Below, in pieces: positions 22,389-36,000 of a DNA stretch of 64,000 bases. The notes under the pieces were generated by a model that was not told where the DNA came from, did not search any database, and saw only the letters and a program-made list of their open reading frames with translations. The first letter of the stretch is position 1, and each line of letters opens with the position of its first letter. The stretch covers positions 124,001-188,000 of the forward strand of contig WBMZ01003472.1 of NCBI GenBank assembly GCA_013400975.1, given 5' to 3'. The position numbers and the translations under genes are program-made. The DNA is from Atrichornis clamosus. Taxonomy: Eukaryota; Chordata; Aves; Passeriformes; Menuridae.

Positions 22389-25228
22389 TAGATGTTTTTG
22401 ATTGCTGTGACTGATAACTTGAGATGTCAAGTAAAGAATTTTCTTAATTTTCTAAAGTGTAGTATTACAGATGTAGAGAAAGCATCTCTTTGGTATCCTG
22501 CCTTCATTCCATACTCTAATTTTTTAGGTTTTTTTAAGTGGCCACAGAGGTGCCATTCTGTATATGTAATATATTTCCATATATGCTGTTCTATAGTTTC
22601 TAATTATCCTCCTCCAATTAAACCTTATAGTGAACCTGTTAAATTCTACTAATTGTATGGCTGAATTTAAGAAAAGATTTTCCTTTTGCCTTCTCCCTGC
22701 TTGTGCAGTGTCACATGCCTGTATTAATTGTCAGGCTGGTGCTTCTGAATGTCGACTGAAGAGCAATCTTGTTTCTTGCTGAATTGATGAAGTAAAAGTG
22801 TACTGCTGGCAGATTCCTCCAGTGTGCATGAAAGCAAAGCATTGAGTTTGAACAACCTTCTCTCTGCTTCTGTCCTTTTAATCTTTCTGCCTTCTAGGCA
22901 GAAATCTCTGGAAAAAATGGGTAGGGGAAAGAAATTCTAGAAGAAAGTGACAATAAACTAAGAACTTTGCATATGTAAAGAACATCATGTGCCTATCTAA
23001 GCTGTGTGCTACACTTATTGAATTCAGTGGGGAAATTATCAATGCTGGAAGCTAGTCAATTTTATTTTAAGGACAACAGAAATGTAATGTTGCACATCTT
23101 TTGAACTAAAGAACTATGATACAATTTATCCCTGAAATGAATTTTTACATAGGCTTTTGAAAGGTCGACTTTTAAGAACATTCTGTGGTAGGATTTCTCT
23201 AATCACTGGTCAGTCACTCTTAGTTCAAAGCTGTCAGCTGCTATAGTCCTTGAAAGATATCACATGGATTTCCATGAAAGCCTACTTGATTGTTAAGTTT
23301 TCTAGTAACTTATTTAGAGTAACTATATCATCCATTAATTAGTAAATGATTGAGTGATTGACTTTTAAGCTGAAATAATTCAAGTTTGATATGAAAGGTA
23401 AACTGAAAAGCCTTTAACAGTATAATATTTAAGCCACTATTTCTGGTTGTATATACAAACGTGCTTGTGCTTTTTTTGTTGCATCATCTTTTAAATAGAA
23501 ACATTTTTAGGACAGAGAGGCTAGATTTATGATTCATTCCACAAATGCTGAAGTAGTGTTCCAGTCATCTTGCTGGTGATACAAGCTGTTTGATTTGTAG
23601 GGCTTGCAAGCAGTTACGTTTTTTCATGTTACTTTATATAGTCTGCATCCATTTGTACAGTTCAGTTATTTGAATTCTCTTTTCTTGCTTTCTTCTACTG
23701 AAGTCAGTGCAAAATTTGTCTGTTCTCTTCACTGTGATGGCACTTACTCCTTTTTTGTGTGGCTATATTGGTAGTATTTCAGTTTTCGTTTGGCCATGCA
23801 GTAAATGTTTGATATGAAGAAAAATGAGATGTGGTTGTCTTGAAATATACATACTTTTCTAAACTTAATGAATTAAAAGTTGTTATTAGTGCATGAAAAA
23901 GTGTAAACATAATCTTTCATCTTGGTGAAAACACATTTTTGTTTTGGTTGGGGTTGTCCTATGATACTAATTCTAAAATTTGTAACTATTGTAGTATTTT
24001 TATGTTTATATGACTTTTCACTTGAGAACAAAAATCCCTGCCTAGTAAGAAAAGACCTTGCACTTTTCACCTCAGTCGAGGATTAATCATCCTGGGAGCC
24101 AGCCTATTTTTGTACTGAAAGAAATGGGCAGTTATTTGTTGTGTATCATCTCATATCTGAAAAGCATCTTGCAACACTGAAAAGTGTGTGTGTACTTACT
24201 GAGCACCACAAAGGTGCCTTTTCTACCTGAGTGTGATAGCTGCAATGCTAATGGTGAGCTTCGTGGTAGAGTCTTTGAGTGGCTGAAATATGTAATGGAA
24301 CAAAATCACTGTGACAAAGTTGAGCTTTTAGTGTTTTCAACACTGAAAAAATAAGGAGATTTGATTCTTACCCTAAAAAGCATGTGTTTAGAAACAGTAT
24401 TTATGGAGAAGGCTCTTATCTGGTTCTTACCTGCTCCCCAGTAAGACTTTGATCCCCCTTTTTTGAAAAAGAGAATAGTTACCTTTTTAGAGAACACTTA
24501 GCATACCACATGCAGCTCATGCAATGCTGCAACTTAAATAATCAAGCAATATTAGCTATGCAGAAGTAGCGATGCTATAAAATGTAGCAATGCCTTGACT
24601 GTGCTGCAGCCACAGGGCACAGGACAGAATGACTTGAAGAACCTCCAAATGCAAGTGTCTTATTTTAGTGAAAATGAAACCCTGAAATTTTATTCGACCC
24701 TCCTGGAAGTAGATTTAAAAAAAAGGAAAAAATTACAAAGATGTCAGTTCTATAGTCTGTCTCCCCAAAGCCTTGGTAATGCATAATTTCCCTTTTTGGT
24801 CTTGCTTTAGTAATTTTCTCAGCCCGCATAAACCAATAAAAATCTTTTAAAAAGATACTGGAGGATATGTAGGGAGAAGTGCTCGTTTTAAAACAGGTTT
24901 GAAAGCTAATTAGTTGCCATTGAAGTCCAACTTTAAAGCAGCCTTCAAAGGGAATTTGTGTGTTTGGAAGAGAAAGACGTGGATCTTTCAAGTTGATGTT
25001 TGCTGGTGTGGTGGTTTGAAGGTGATAAGTGTATGGACATGTGGCTACTTCAGATACTGCAAAAAGCTTTTCCTTGCACCTGCATAGTCAGTGTAGTGGA
25101 TTCTGCCTTCTGCTCAGGGCTATGTTATTTTCTGAAGGATTTAAAACATCCTTCAGTGAGATATTCAACAAATCCTGTCTTGGAAACTGCTGTGTAGTGA
25201 CCCACACCACAGAGGCGCTGTCAGTGCA

Positions 25229-25247
25229 GGTGGTGGTGGTGGTGGTG
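25229..25247. repeat. (GGT)n microsatellite
   Basis: About six perfect GGT/TGG units. Confidence 0.9.
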
Positions 25248-26099
25248 CAGCGGTGTTCACAAGGAGAAATGGGGCTTTGTGGTTATTGTCATTGTGCAGT
25301 TACTCATTTGATACTTGTCTCTGTCTCCTTTGACTTTTTTCCTATTCAGATTGCTTACTTAGCACTGCTTTTCCCCCTTGATTAATGGTAGTGGAGAGGG
25401 CACCCTGCAGTTAATGTTAAAACAGTAAAACAAATCCCAAATGCCCAAGCTGGCCCCTCAAACGTAACTGAGTTTTGCACATGGAAGCACAAGTGACACA
25501 TGAGGACACAAGGCCCTGGCTGATCACATTGAGTCCTGTTTCTGTGTGTTCAATGCAACGGCGTTATCATGAAACATTTTTAAAATCACTTCTCAGCTTG
25601 CTGCTAAATCACAGGCCCTTCCAGAGGAGGGTTAGGTTTGTCTCCCATGGCCTTTTTTGTTTTGTGTGTTTTAGAACAAGCTTCAAGATCCAGTCTTCCG
25701 TGCTTCATGTGCAGTCACAGCTGTAAATATCACAAAATGGGCATTCATATCCTTCTGAAGCTGCAATTCAATCAATTGGAGGGTAAACAACAGTATTAAA
25801 TTTAATGGAAGAATAGTCTTTGTAGAGGAAATTAGGATAAAACATCCCTCCACTCAAATGGCAGGTTGTGCCTCAAATAGTCTGAATTAAGGTAAGCAAT
25901 AGTGTTAGAGGGGCAGTAAAAGAATTGGTTTTCTGTGATCTGTTAAAATGTTCTTTTTATGTTCCTATGCTGGAGTAACATAGCAATTATGAGCTGGAAA
26001 ACAAATGTGATCAAAGTGATCAAAACTTAGAGAGCTGGTGATACTTGTACTGAAATGGTGATGTAATGGTGTTAATGCCATCCCAAACACTTCGGTTCC

Positions 26100-27050
26100 A
26101 CAATTTCTAATAAGGAAGCTGGAGGGATCCTATGTAGGAGCCACTGCCTCTTAATTAGCGAGGTTTCCTGGTTTTAGTAAAGTGCCACGATTCCGGCTGA
26201 ATTATTGCGTAAAGCATCAGTCGAGGAAGTGCTGTAACAGAATATGAAAGATCTATTTCTCTGGCGGAGTGAGCGCCAATGGGGAGAGGAGCCTGTGCAG
26301 GCTGATGGACGGATCCGTGCGTTATGCTGACAGTATTATTTAGATGTTCGCGGAAGCCCTACGAAGCAGCAGATAGAGTCATGTGTCTGACATTCAGTCC
26401 CGGGGGACTCAGCAGTCTGTCACGAGGAGAAAAATCATAAATTCTCTCGATTGCTGTAGTATTTGGAGGAATCTTCAGCACACACAGTGGAGGGCACTGG
26501 TGTTCAGCAAGGAGCCTGAGTCTGCTAGTCTGTTGCTTTATTTATTATGCATGAAAAATCCCAGTGCAGCCAGGGACTGTATTGTAAAGGTTTCCTGGCA
26601 GACCAGCATGGAGTCATGTTGCAGCACGCTGTCTCTTTGCATTGCAGCACTAATCACATTCTCTGCTTATTAAAGGGCACCTGGCAGGACTTCGAGTAAC
26701 CATCACTGTTGTCATTTTCATGCGGGTTATATGTCGACCTTCTAAATTTATTCTCTGGCAGAGCCATTTTGTATGTCATTTAGCTCTTAATGTGGCTTCG
26801 ACTGTTAACTCAGCTCTGCGGAATATAAGCTGCTTTGGTTATATCTGTTGTAAAAAAGCAGCCTTGTTTGTATCATTACCTGAGCACCTGTCTGAGTGCT
26901 TTGTACATAGCTGAGTACAGATCTGACATCAGAGTTTTCCTATCACGATTTTATACAGCAAGCCCTAACCGTGTTGTTCGAGTATCTTCTCACTGTGTTT
27001 CTTTTCTGTAGACTGTTCGTGCTCCAATGCAAACTAATTTTTCCTCTGGT
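26100..27050. promoter_or_regulatory. CpG-retaining block, candidate conserved non-coding element
   Basis: By hand count there are about 16 CpG dinucleotides between 26159 and 26449, against about 2 in the preceding 300 bases and about 4 in the following 300. No repeat family is recognisable. The block contains homeodomain-type TAATTA, CATAAA and ATTAAAG motifs, CACCTG E-boxes and a TTTGCAT octamer-like site. Such CpG retention away from a promoter is typical of deeply conserved enhancers or of hypomethylated sequence. There is no continuous ORF across it; the 96-codon ORF at 26383-26673 is probably chance. The assignment is inference from composition only. Confidence 0.4.
27012..27048 (+). 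other. Exon-like segment (unconfirmed alternative exon)
   Basis: A 37-nt segment between a good acceptor (GTGTTTCTTTTCTGTAG) and a good donor (CTG/GTAAGA), at the edge of the CpG-rich block. Spliced after the phase-1 end of the 21554 exon it would read D-C-S-C-S-N-A-N and then stop. Included in SERGEF it would therefore truncate the protein or trigger nonsense-mediated decay. I recognise no protein similarity in any frame. Confidence 0.25.
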
Positions 27051-30000
27051 AAGATGGAAGCTGAAACTGAATTTCAGATTTTAAATGTCTGATTTTTTTT
27101 TTGGTTTTTTTCAACGAGTTATACTCCAAAAATCTGATCCTCTGGTCTCCCAGCGTTTCTTTTCCAAGGGCTAATGGAAAGCCAAGCTGCCAACTATCTC
27201 ATGAATTTGTGGGTGTAAGGTGATGAGGAGAGAAATGAGGAAATGCTAATTTGAGCATTTGGAAAAGCCTTCTGATGGGGCTAAAAATAGCTTTATATCA
27301 ACTGAATTGTCTGAAGTCAGTGGCTGGTGGCTATAGTGTGGATATTTTGCTGTGAAGAGCTAATTAAATTCACAAGAAAGAATGGGATTGCATTGACTCC
27401 CTAGAAAGAAACTCCAATGTTTAGGATAAGATCTAGATGAACTACATCTTCTGTGACTGAAATGAAGTTTAGATTTTACAGCTACCTTTTCTTTCAGGCT
27501 TTGTCACTGTATTGATGCATGTTTTGAGTGATTTAACTCTCCAGAATGCTTTGTTCAGCTTCCTCTTTTTCTCTATGTGGCTTGTTGATTTAGGTTGTGA
27601 AATCTTTGGATTGAAAACTGCCTCTTACTGTATTTTAGAACTGCATAGAGTAATGGGACCTGATTTTTTTTTTTTAATACTGCAATACAGCTAATAATAG
27701 TTGCAGTCATTTGCCTTTCCCTCAGAGAGGCAGTTTTAAAATATAATTAATCTTGGTGTGTGTGTCTCCATCTTAATTTATATAATTTAGCATATAAACA
27801 GGTAATAACACAGTGCTTGTCATATTGTTTACAGTGTGGTATCCTGCTGTTCCCAGATGCAGAGCTGCTTAGGCTCTGAAGATAAAAGCTGGGGTTCTTT
27901 TCTGTATAAAAAGCTCACAGTTCTTGTAAAATTTTTCACTGAACTTTACACATCACAGTGGTGTCAGCTCAGAGTTTGTCTGGAGTTGAGCTCTTGTGTG
28001 CTGTCAGTCTGTTTCCTGTGAGACACTGCATCACATCTACAGGGATAAATCTGCTGTGTTAAGAACTCTCCCAAGGATGGGGAAGAGGCAAGTGAGCAAT
28101 ATTAACCTCTGGTGACAGCCAAACCCATCCAGCTGGAACTCTGAGTGGCAGCTAGAGGAGATAATTGTCATGGGAAGACAGCAAACAACCAGCAAACCCT
28201 ACCGAGCAAGAATTCTACTTGAAGCAGAATGAGTAGAGAGCCCTTCCATGCAGGTATTCATGAAAAGGAAAAGTCACTCCACTTGGTTTTAGAAAATCAT
28301 GGAGGATGAGAACACTTAAGAGTGGGAGCTGTAGTACAGGTGCATCCAGTCCCTTGTCAGAGGGTTCACTGGATGGATACTAAGTATTTAGAAAACAAAT
28401 TAGACTTTATCATATTTGTTTACTCGCAGGCTCTAAGCAGAACAATTACTTTAAAGTAGAAGAAAAATAGATCCAATATATCTAAGGCATATTTATCTGA
28501 ATTTTCAAGGAAGCAAACAGAAGTAACAAAAATAGGCCCCTTTGCTCATCCAAACAGTGGTTAAGCATTTGGTGGCTATAGAGATAAAAGGAAGGACAAA
28601 TGTCTGGCTTCAGGGAGTCATCTAGAGCATGTAGGAGACATGCTCACCCAAGGAAAAGCACAAGGCCAGCAAAGCAGCTCAAAGCTCTCAGAAGGGCAGC
28701 AAATTAGGGCTTCGGTAGCATCCTACTGAGCAGCGCTGCAGTGAGCTGTGCTGGTAATTCTGGGTTCTGTACATGCAGCAAGCTCAACACTTCAACTTCT
28801 AAGTGTATCACTGACTAGAAATTTTGCAGCTAAATGGCTGGCTGACAGGAGGGCAAGGTGATTTATATTTAGAAAGCTGGCGTGAGGAGTTCCCTGACTG
28901 TGCTGTGGAATTTGTAGCTCTCCAGGAGGGAATATCTTGTTACAGAACCTTGGGTTGACACCCCCGTGTTTGTGTGTAGTCACTATCCAGATCCTTAGCT
29001 GGCAAGTAAGATTATTTTACCTACTAATAATTAAGAAGAAGCCACTCAAGCTTGCAAGCCTGGAGCAAGCTTTCAGGGTAAAAATAAAGCATTTTACTAA
29101 AAACCATTGGCTTTTGAGAGATAAGTATTAAAAAAAAATTAGGGGGAAAACAGTCAAATTAAAAGAGATTAAAAGTTGGCATATTTATAAAAATTACCCT
29201 TTACTTGTCCTTGCTTTTTGAACTTGTTTCAGTCAAGCAGTTCTTTATGGAAGAGAGGTAACAAAGTAATTAAAATAAAAAATGCTTTTGAGACTCATTT
29301 CACTATTGTGCTTTTTCCTGTGCTTTTTTTCAGAGTCTCTGAGGAGCAACCAGGCTAAACTGGGATTTTTATTATTTCTGAAAAATATCTTCACATCATT
29401 TTATTTTTAGATTGTTGGTCTTATTTGAACTGTGAGAAAGTGTGATGGAGCGAAAGCTATATGAACAGGGGTTTAAGAGACATTTAGCATAGAACACTTA
29501 ACATTTCTTGTGGAGCAGTGAGAGGGGTTGATGTGTTCCTGGTGATCAAGTAAATCAAACAGGACTCAGGTCAAGTGTGATAGAGTTGTTTATGGCGAGG
29601 CTTCAAACATCACTGTGGTTGGCAGGAAGCTGAATGAAGTGAGAGACTACGGCTACATATAAAGGTCTTTGAGGAGCAAAATACCTATATTACCTGTGTA
29701 TTTGATAGCTCTGAACTTCTAAAGATGGCAGCACACCTGTCAGTGTTCTTAAGTCCAAAGAAACCCAACCACCACCACCAGCAACAACATACACACACAA
29801 ACTGTAGTAATTTTCAAAACCAGTGCTGAGTCCTTCTTGGAGGACTTTTAGATGATATAGTGACATTTTCCCTGCTTAGTTCTGGCCTACATACTCCTCC
29901 CCTCACAAATCTAATGGAATAATTACTTTGAGAAGATATTATGTGGTATGTTGATCCTGGCATAAACTTTGTATATACTCTAGCACTGATTTGATAAATT

Positions 30001-33000
30001 AAATGTTGTCTTGGAAGGCTTTCACATGATGCCAGGAATTCATGTTATAGACTCTATCTTCCTTTGTTCAGATTTAGCATCTTATTATATCCCTGCTCTG
30101 TAGCCTTGTATTGGAAAAAATTACTAGATTACGATGAAGTGATTATGATGGGGAGCACTTGCCCGAGGTGGAACTTCCAAATCAGCCCATGAAGAGAACA
30201 CAAAATCCAATTTTAACTCTGCTGTTATTCATGGGTGATATTCACTTGCTATTTGTTTTTTATGTGGATTGTTCTGTGAGTGTGAGGTTACACCCAGGTA
30301 GCCTGACAACTATATTTGCTCTTGTGTACACCATTTTTTGAAATACCTTCAGCCAGTTCAGGGGATGCTGTACCACAATGAAATTTCTAATGCTTATCCA
30401 GCTGTGAGAATGACCTCCAGTGTTCTTTATGGCCCATCCTTTGGCCTTTCCAGAACCATGTTCCTCATGGGAATGTTGCAAAAATGTAGCACATTTTGAG
30501 TTTTGATGTTATGTGACCTGCAGCGCTAGGGCCTTAAAAATATATAAACTGTTCACAGATCTCCTGTTATTCACCTTGCAAAAGAGAATCAGGCTGTTCT
30601 GAATGCCCCAGAGTGCCACTGCCAGTGACAGATTCTGTAATGCCAGACACAATCCTTTTCTGATGAGTGAAAGATGTACATGGCTAGAAGATTTCAATTT
30701 CCGTTTTTCTCAGTAGGAAAGGATTTCAGCCAATTAAGAATTTTGAATAGAAAGGATTCTGAACTTGATGAGTTTTCTTTCTTTTTCCTTGTGGATGATG
30801 CTCAGAGCAACAGTCAAACGTGAGAAAATTATTTTATTAGGAGACAGCATTAATCATCTCCCTTTCCCCTCCTTTAGGCATTTTAATATTAACTTTAAAA
30901 AATATTTAATCTGCCGTGACCTTGGTGACAAATCTGAGTTGCTGAGAACGAGTAAGCAGATCTTTGCTGTGAATGTCTAAGATATTAAACTGGAGATTGG
31001 CTTCCCTCTGCCTTGGGTTTTCAGTGACACCAGCTGCTATCTTGCTGAGTTGAGACATCTCAGAAAATGGGCAGGATGACAAGCAACACAAATCATATAA
31101 TTCTGAGTAGGGAGCTCACTTGCCTTGAAAGATACGTTTGCTTTGGCTTTCAAAGTTCCTATTTTTTCCCCCTGAGCTGTTTTCCCCCATGTGCTTTCTC
31201 TTGTACTTTTTTTTTTTTTTCAGTTATGAACATTTCAAGGTCTTTTAAAATTGAATGAGATGAAAGGTGTATCTCTTAGAGCCCTGCAACACGTTGTACT
31301 TCTAAATGAGCACATGGAACACTTGGCGTGTGATGTGTTAGTGGTGAAAGATGTATGTATGCTCGAGGGGTAAGAACTTTTTTCCAGTGTAGCCAGATGA
31401 ATTTTGTTCTGTTAACAGAATCTTGGTAGCTGTTACATTTTTCAAGATGTGTATTTTTTGTGATATTGATTTAATAAATACTTGCAACTCCTGTAAAATA
31501 AATTGTTCCCTAGTTTTGATAGGAATAATTCATAATTTGTTACTGTTCCCTGCTGATGTAATATAGTAGATCAAATCTGTGACCTTTTCTTCAAGGGAAG
31601 TTCTATAACTGAGGCCTCCAAAAGGGATACTTTCGGAAATATCAGTTGCATATGATTTCATCATGCTAATGTGTGCTTAACATTGAGCTTGCAGGGTAAT
31701 GTGTGATGTATGACAAATTTGTAGCACTCACTGGTTCTCTATGTTGCTGACCAAGTGAATGGATGATTCTGGGCTTTTCTGAGAAGTAGATGTTTGCTTA
31801 AGCAAGAAATGTAATTACTTTATTTGTATTACTTCTCTACAGAGGAGGGGAAAAGTCTCACGTGTCTCTGTGCTCTACCAGGAGTTCTTGGACTCACCAC
31901 CTGATTTGTGGTCACTGAACATGACTTTAGTCTCCTTTATTACATGACTTCTTGGTGGGCAATGAACAGTTTCATACTGGAGGCAGCTTTTTTGTGTGCA
32001 TCTGGCCAGGCATAACCTTAATGCTCACATGAATTCTTTTCTTTAGACCCAAAAGAGGAAAAAATGTTAAAGGTATCAGGATTTGACATTCTTGCTCTTC
32101 TGAGACCACACCCCCTGTTTTTAAGCTTTTTTTTGGCCCCGAGACTCATCTTGCCACCTACCGATGAAACGAGGCAGGAATCCAAATGTATTCTGCTTAC
32201 ATCCAAACCTTGTGTTGCCTGCCATTTATAGCAAGAGTGTATGATGGTTTGCTGTCACTCAGATGTCACTCAGTTTCCTTCAGTCTTGCTACTACAGTGT
32301 TGATCAAGTTAACTGCAAGGCAAGATTCATCCTAGGTAAATTCTGGGTGCCCTAAAATAAAAACGCCTGAATGCTATTGTATAGCTCTTGTAGATTTGTT
32401 GAGTAAAGAAGCAGCCACTTTGATTTTTTTTTAAGCACTGTAGTAAAGAAATCTTGTTCCGTTGACAAGTTCAGCATGTGTCTTGCGCAATACTTCTCTG
32501 TCTGCTTGGATCCTCCTCCTTCTCCCATCTGCTACCTTCTCACTCTTAAGGGAGGGAAACTCCATTCTGTCACAGCAAAGTGCCAGTGAAAAATGGGGAA
32601 GACTTAAGAGTAGCTTTTGGCTGAGACCACTCACTAAAATCAAAACAACTATAACCAGACCTCACTGTAGTTTTGCCCTAGCAAAAAGTCAAGGCTGACA
32701 AGTAGCAAGATACAGTCCCTCAAGTGGAGGCTGTGCAGTTCAAAAAGGCAGAATCACTTCCTAATGCCCGTGATAAGTGCTCCATGTTCTTTGCAAGGAA
32801 GACAGCATAAATACCTATTAAGCAAAGAGATTCCCCAGCAAGTGAATCAAATGCCAGAAATCGAACGACAGTGGGATTGGTGGGTTTTTTTCCTCTCTGG
32901 GTAATTAGGGTTAGCTACCTGTGAAGTATTATAATTGTAATGGATGCTCTCTAAGTCTTCTGAAGTATGAGATGTACTTCATTTTGAAATATCCTGCTTC

Positions 33001-36000
33001 AGAGACTGTGTGTTTCTGTATGTTTCCAGTTACTAGTTTTCTTATGCTTTGTGAAGCTATTGCTTACTGACTGAGGATTGTTTCCCTCTGCAAAGGTCTT
33101 GTGGTTGCTTCTGCCTGATGCTGACTTGCAAATTCAGTGTGAGCAGTTAAAGCCTAAGAATAATAAACTTGTATTATTACAGAGAATTCATTTAAGTCCC
33201 CAGGGCTGGAGCTCAAACCTGGTAATTTTCTTGGCTGGAAACACAAGTGCCGAGTTTCACGCTTAGAAAGGATATGTCCACAGCTGGTCATCTCTGCCCC
33301 AGAGAGTTAAGGATTAGAGAACCTCAGGACTATTTTAGTTAGTTTGGCTTGACATACCAAAGTATGGCTGTGCAGTCACCTACTAAATAGTTGTAAATGT
33401 GTTTACACTTTCTTTATAGCTGGAATTCAGTTGGCTGCTAGGGACAAGGGCAGCAGAAATCAGCAGGAGGTGCTGAGCCTGCAGGCTCCACAGCCGGGAG
33501 TGCTGAATGTCCAAGGGAACTAAAACCATGAGGTCCTGCATGAGTCACCATGCCTCACTCCCAGCTGCTTTGGGCACTCCGGATTACCCTCATCACACAT
33601 TTATTGGGGTCCATGTGGCCATGAAGGACATGGGTTTCATTTCCTCTGTTAACAGGGTTTTCTAAATCTTCGTTCCTTGGCTGTCTGAAAGCTTGCTTTA
33701 CTGTTCAATGTAAAGTCTTAGGATATGTGCTTCTCTTCTTGACCCTAACACCTAAGCAAAAATTGAAAGTCAGAATTTTGTGATCTCCTTACAAAAGTAT
33801 AGGACAGGTAAGAAAGAGATTGCATAGGTGAGAACTGTATAGATACAACTTTTCTGAAATCCAGTTTCTGTGCTTTATCCAGGGAAATTACTTCGGTTTT
33901 TTGTGTACTGGCTCCACAAAAATGTGCAAAGCACAAAGCAAGTATTACCCTGTGAACAGCTGATTTCTAGTCTGTTATATAGCCCTGTAAAATAGTTTAC
34001 TAAGCTGCATTAGTGTTGGCTAGAAGAATTAAACTTGAAGTCAGGTTTGAATTGTGTGTTAAGTTGTTAAACATCTGGCCAAGACAGTAAAATGTTGATG
34101 ATACTGCAGTACTGCAAAGCTGTAACTTGGTGAATAAATGCCTTCTATAGTATAACACACTTCTGTTTGGTATTCTGTACATGATGTGCAAAAATGAAAG
34201 ACATTTCAAGATGCAGAAGTTAAAAAAAATAGTTTTGTTCCCTTAATTTAAGCAAACAAATGTTAAGCAGAAGTTGCTTCCATGTAATTACACTTTTCCC
34301 GCTCAGCTAGAGGCAGAGCTGATAGGTACATTCTCTATCCCTAAATAGGGAGAAACTATGCTGGAGCAAATGGAAAACCATGTGATACATTAGTATACAG
34401 TGGGAAAGTAACGTTCAGATTGCATGGTGCAATGTTCTGTCTGTCTTGGTATTTTTAAAAATTACTTATTTTTTTTAAACCTGTTCCATGGCTTGGAAGA
34501 GCTGGAGTTCAGCTGTTAGGCTGTACCTAGCAAGCACAATATCCAAAAAACCTTCATGGAACTGTGACAAGTAAGTTTCTCTGAAAATTATCTTCACTCA
34601 CATCTAGTCTAGTCAGCTGCCATCAATTTATAACTGTACATATAACTTTAAGGCTCTGGTCTCTTTCAGAACTAGTGAACCTGTGTTATCTTACTGCTCT
34701 GGAATGTTTCTGGTGTACACTCATGGTAAATGAGAAATGTGAAACTTGTGTGGAATTTTAATGGTTTCAGCCAAGATTTTTAGAGTTAATTTACAATTTT
34801 TCATTTTTTGTACACGCTTGTCTTTGGGCACCCAACTTCTTGAGTTCTTAAGGCAGTCTGAATTTCATCAGCGTGGATGATAATTGGGCTGAATATGGTT
34901 TATCAGATTGATCACTGTCTTCAAATATTCTTTTCACATTTTTGCTGTTTTCATATTTGGGTGATGCAGGGTGATTTTCTGGTAGTACTCCTCAATTGCT
35001 GCTTACTTTCCATCCAGATTGCAGCCCCTTCATTCTACAGTTATAAATTTTCATGTTAGAACCAGGAAGACACAGGCATTTAATAGTTCAACTCTTAGAG
35101 GAAGCAACTGAATAAGTTTGTACATACATGAGATGTATTGATCCAGGTTTGTGGACCATTTACATACACACTGATGTGTCTCAAAGACGTGAAAACAGAT
35201 GTACAGGAATGACATCTAAAAATTATTTGTCTCTTTTTCATTTATGTTCCAGGACTCCAGTGCAGTTATTTAAGTATTTTTATATTCATATTACAATACT
35301 TTAAATATTAATAGTTAAATTAAAATCATGTTAAATCCCTTTTCAATAGAAGATTAGGCTGCTAGTCTAGGATATAATAGAAAGTATTTTTATGTGTTTC
35401 TCTGTCTAGTTCTGAGGTTCCCCCAATTTGTAGCCATTTTAAAGTGTGTAAAATAGTTTTTAGTTGTCTCACTCCCTTTTCCTTTTTTCAGAAGAATCTG
35501 AGGGATGCTCAAAGTAAGAGAGATTCAAGGCCTTTTTAAATGTGGGATTCCAAGGGAACTGCTAAATAACTTCAACCTTCCTGTGCTCTGTAATATCTGC
35601 ACTACTTAGCTATCCTCACCGAAAAGTCTTGAGTGTAGCTGAATTTGATGATCTTCCAAGTTCTGTCAGTGTGATTCACTGTTGAAAAGTTCAGATGCAT
35701 TATTCTGTGTATTTTGGACAGGCAGAGAAGTGACAGGGAAGTTGATACAGCTGTTTGTTTGAAACCATTTGGTGACAGATGAGTTGCAGTAAGATGGATC
35801 ACTTCTGAATAGAGGGGGAACAGATTTTTCTGCAGGCCACAAGGAACAATCTGAGGTTCTGATAAATGCCTTTGCAGAGGGTATAGGATGGCCCAATTAA
35901 TAATTTTAGTAAACGTACAGCTGAGCCTTTGATCTGAATGTTAAGCTGTTAGTTGCTCTAATATTTTTTGTGAGGGTCATAGTAATCAGGCACTCCTTTA

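Larger units (their letters stand above)
21591..26099 (+). other. Intron downstream of the SERGEF exon, first part
   Basis: AT-rich non-coding sequence. It contains the ancient repeat at 22270-22388 and the GGT array at 25229-25247. I searched by eye for the next RCC1 blade (a Trp-Gly-rich segment following Gly-Gly-Val) and did not find it here or later in the window. Confidence 0.55.

Noticed and set aside
24428..24497. Minus-strand GAGCAG/GTAAGAA donor
   Set aside because: No acceptor or conserved peptide upstream on that strand.
26383..26673. 96-codon ORF inside the CpG-rich block as a coding gene
   Set aside because: It begins partway through the block, has no Kozak, promoter or splice support and no recognisable domain. 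CpG retention is better explained by non-coding function.
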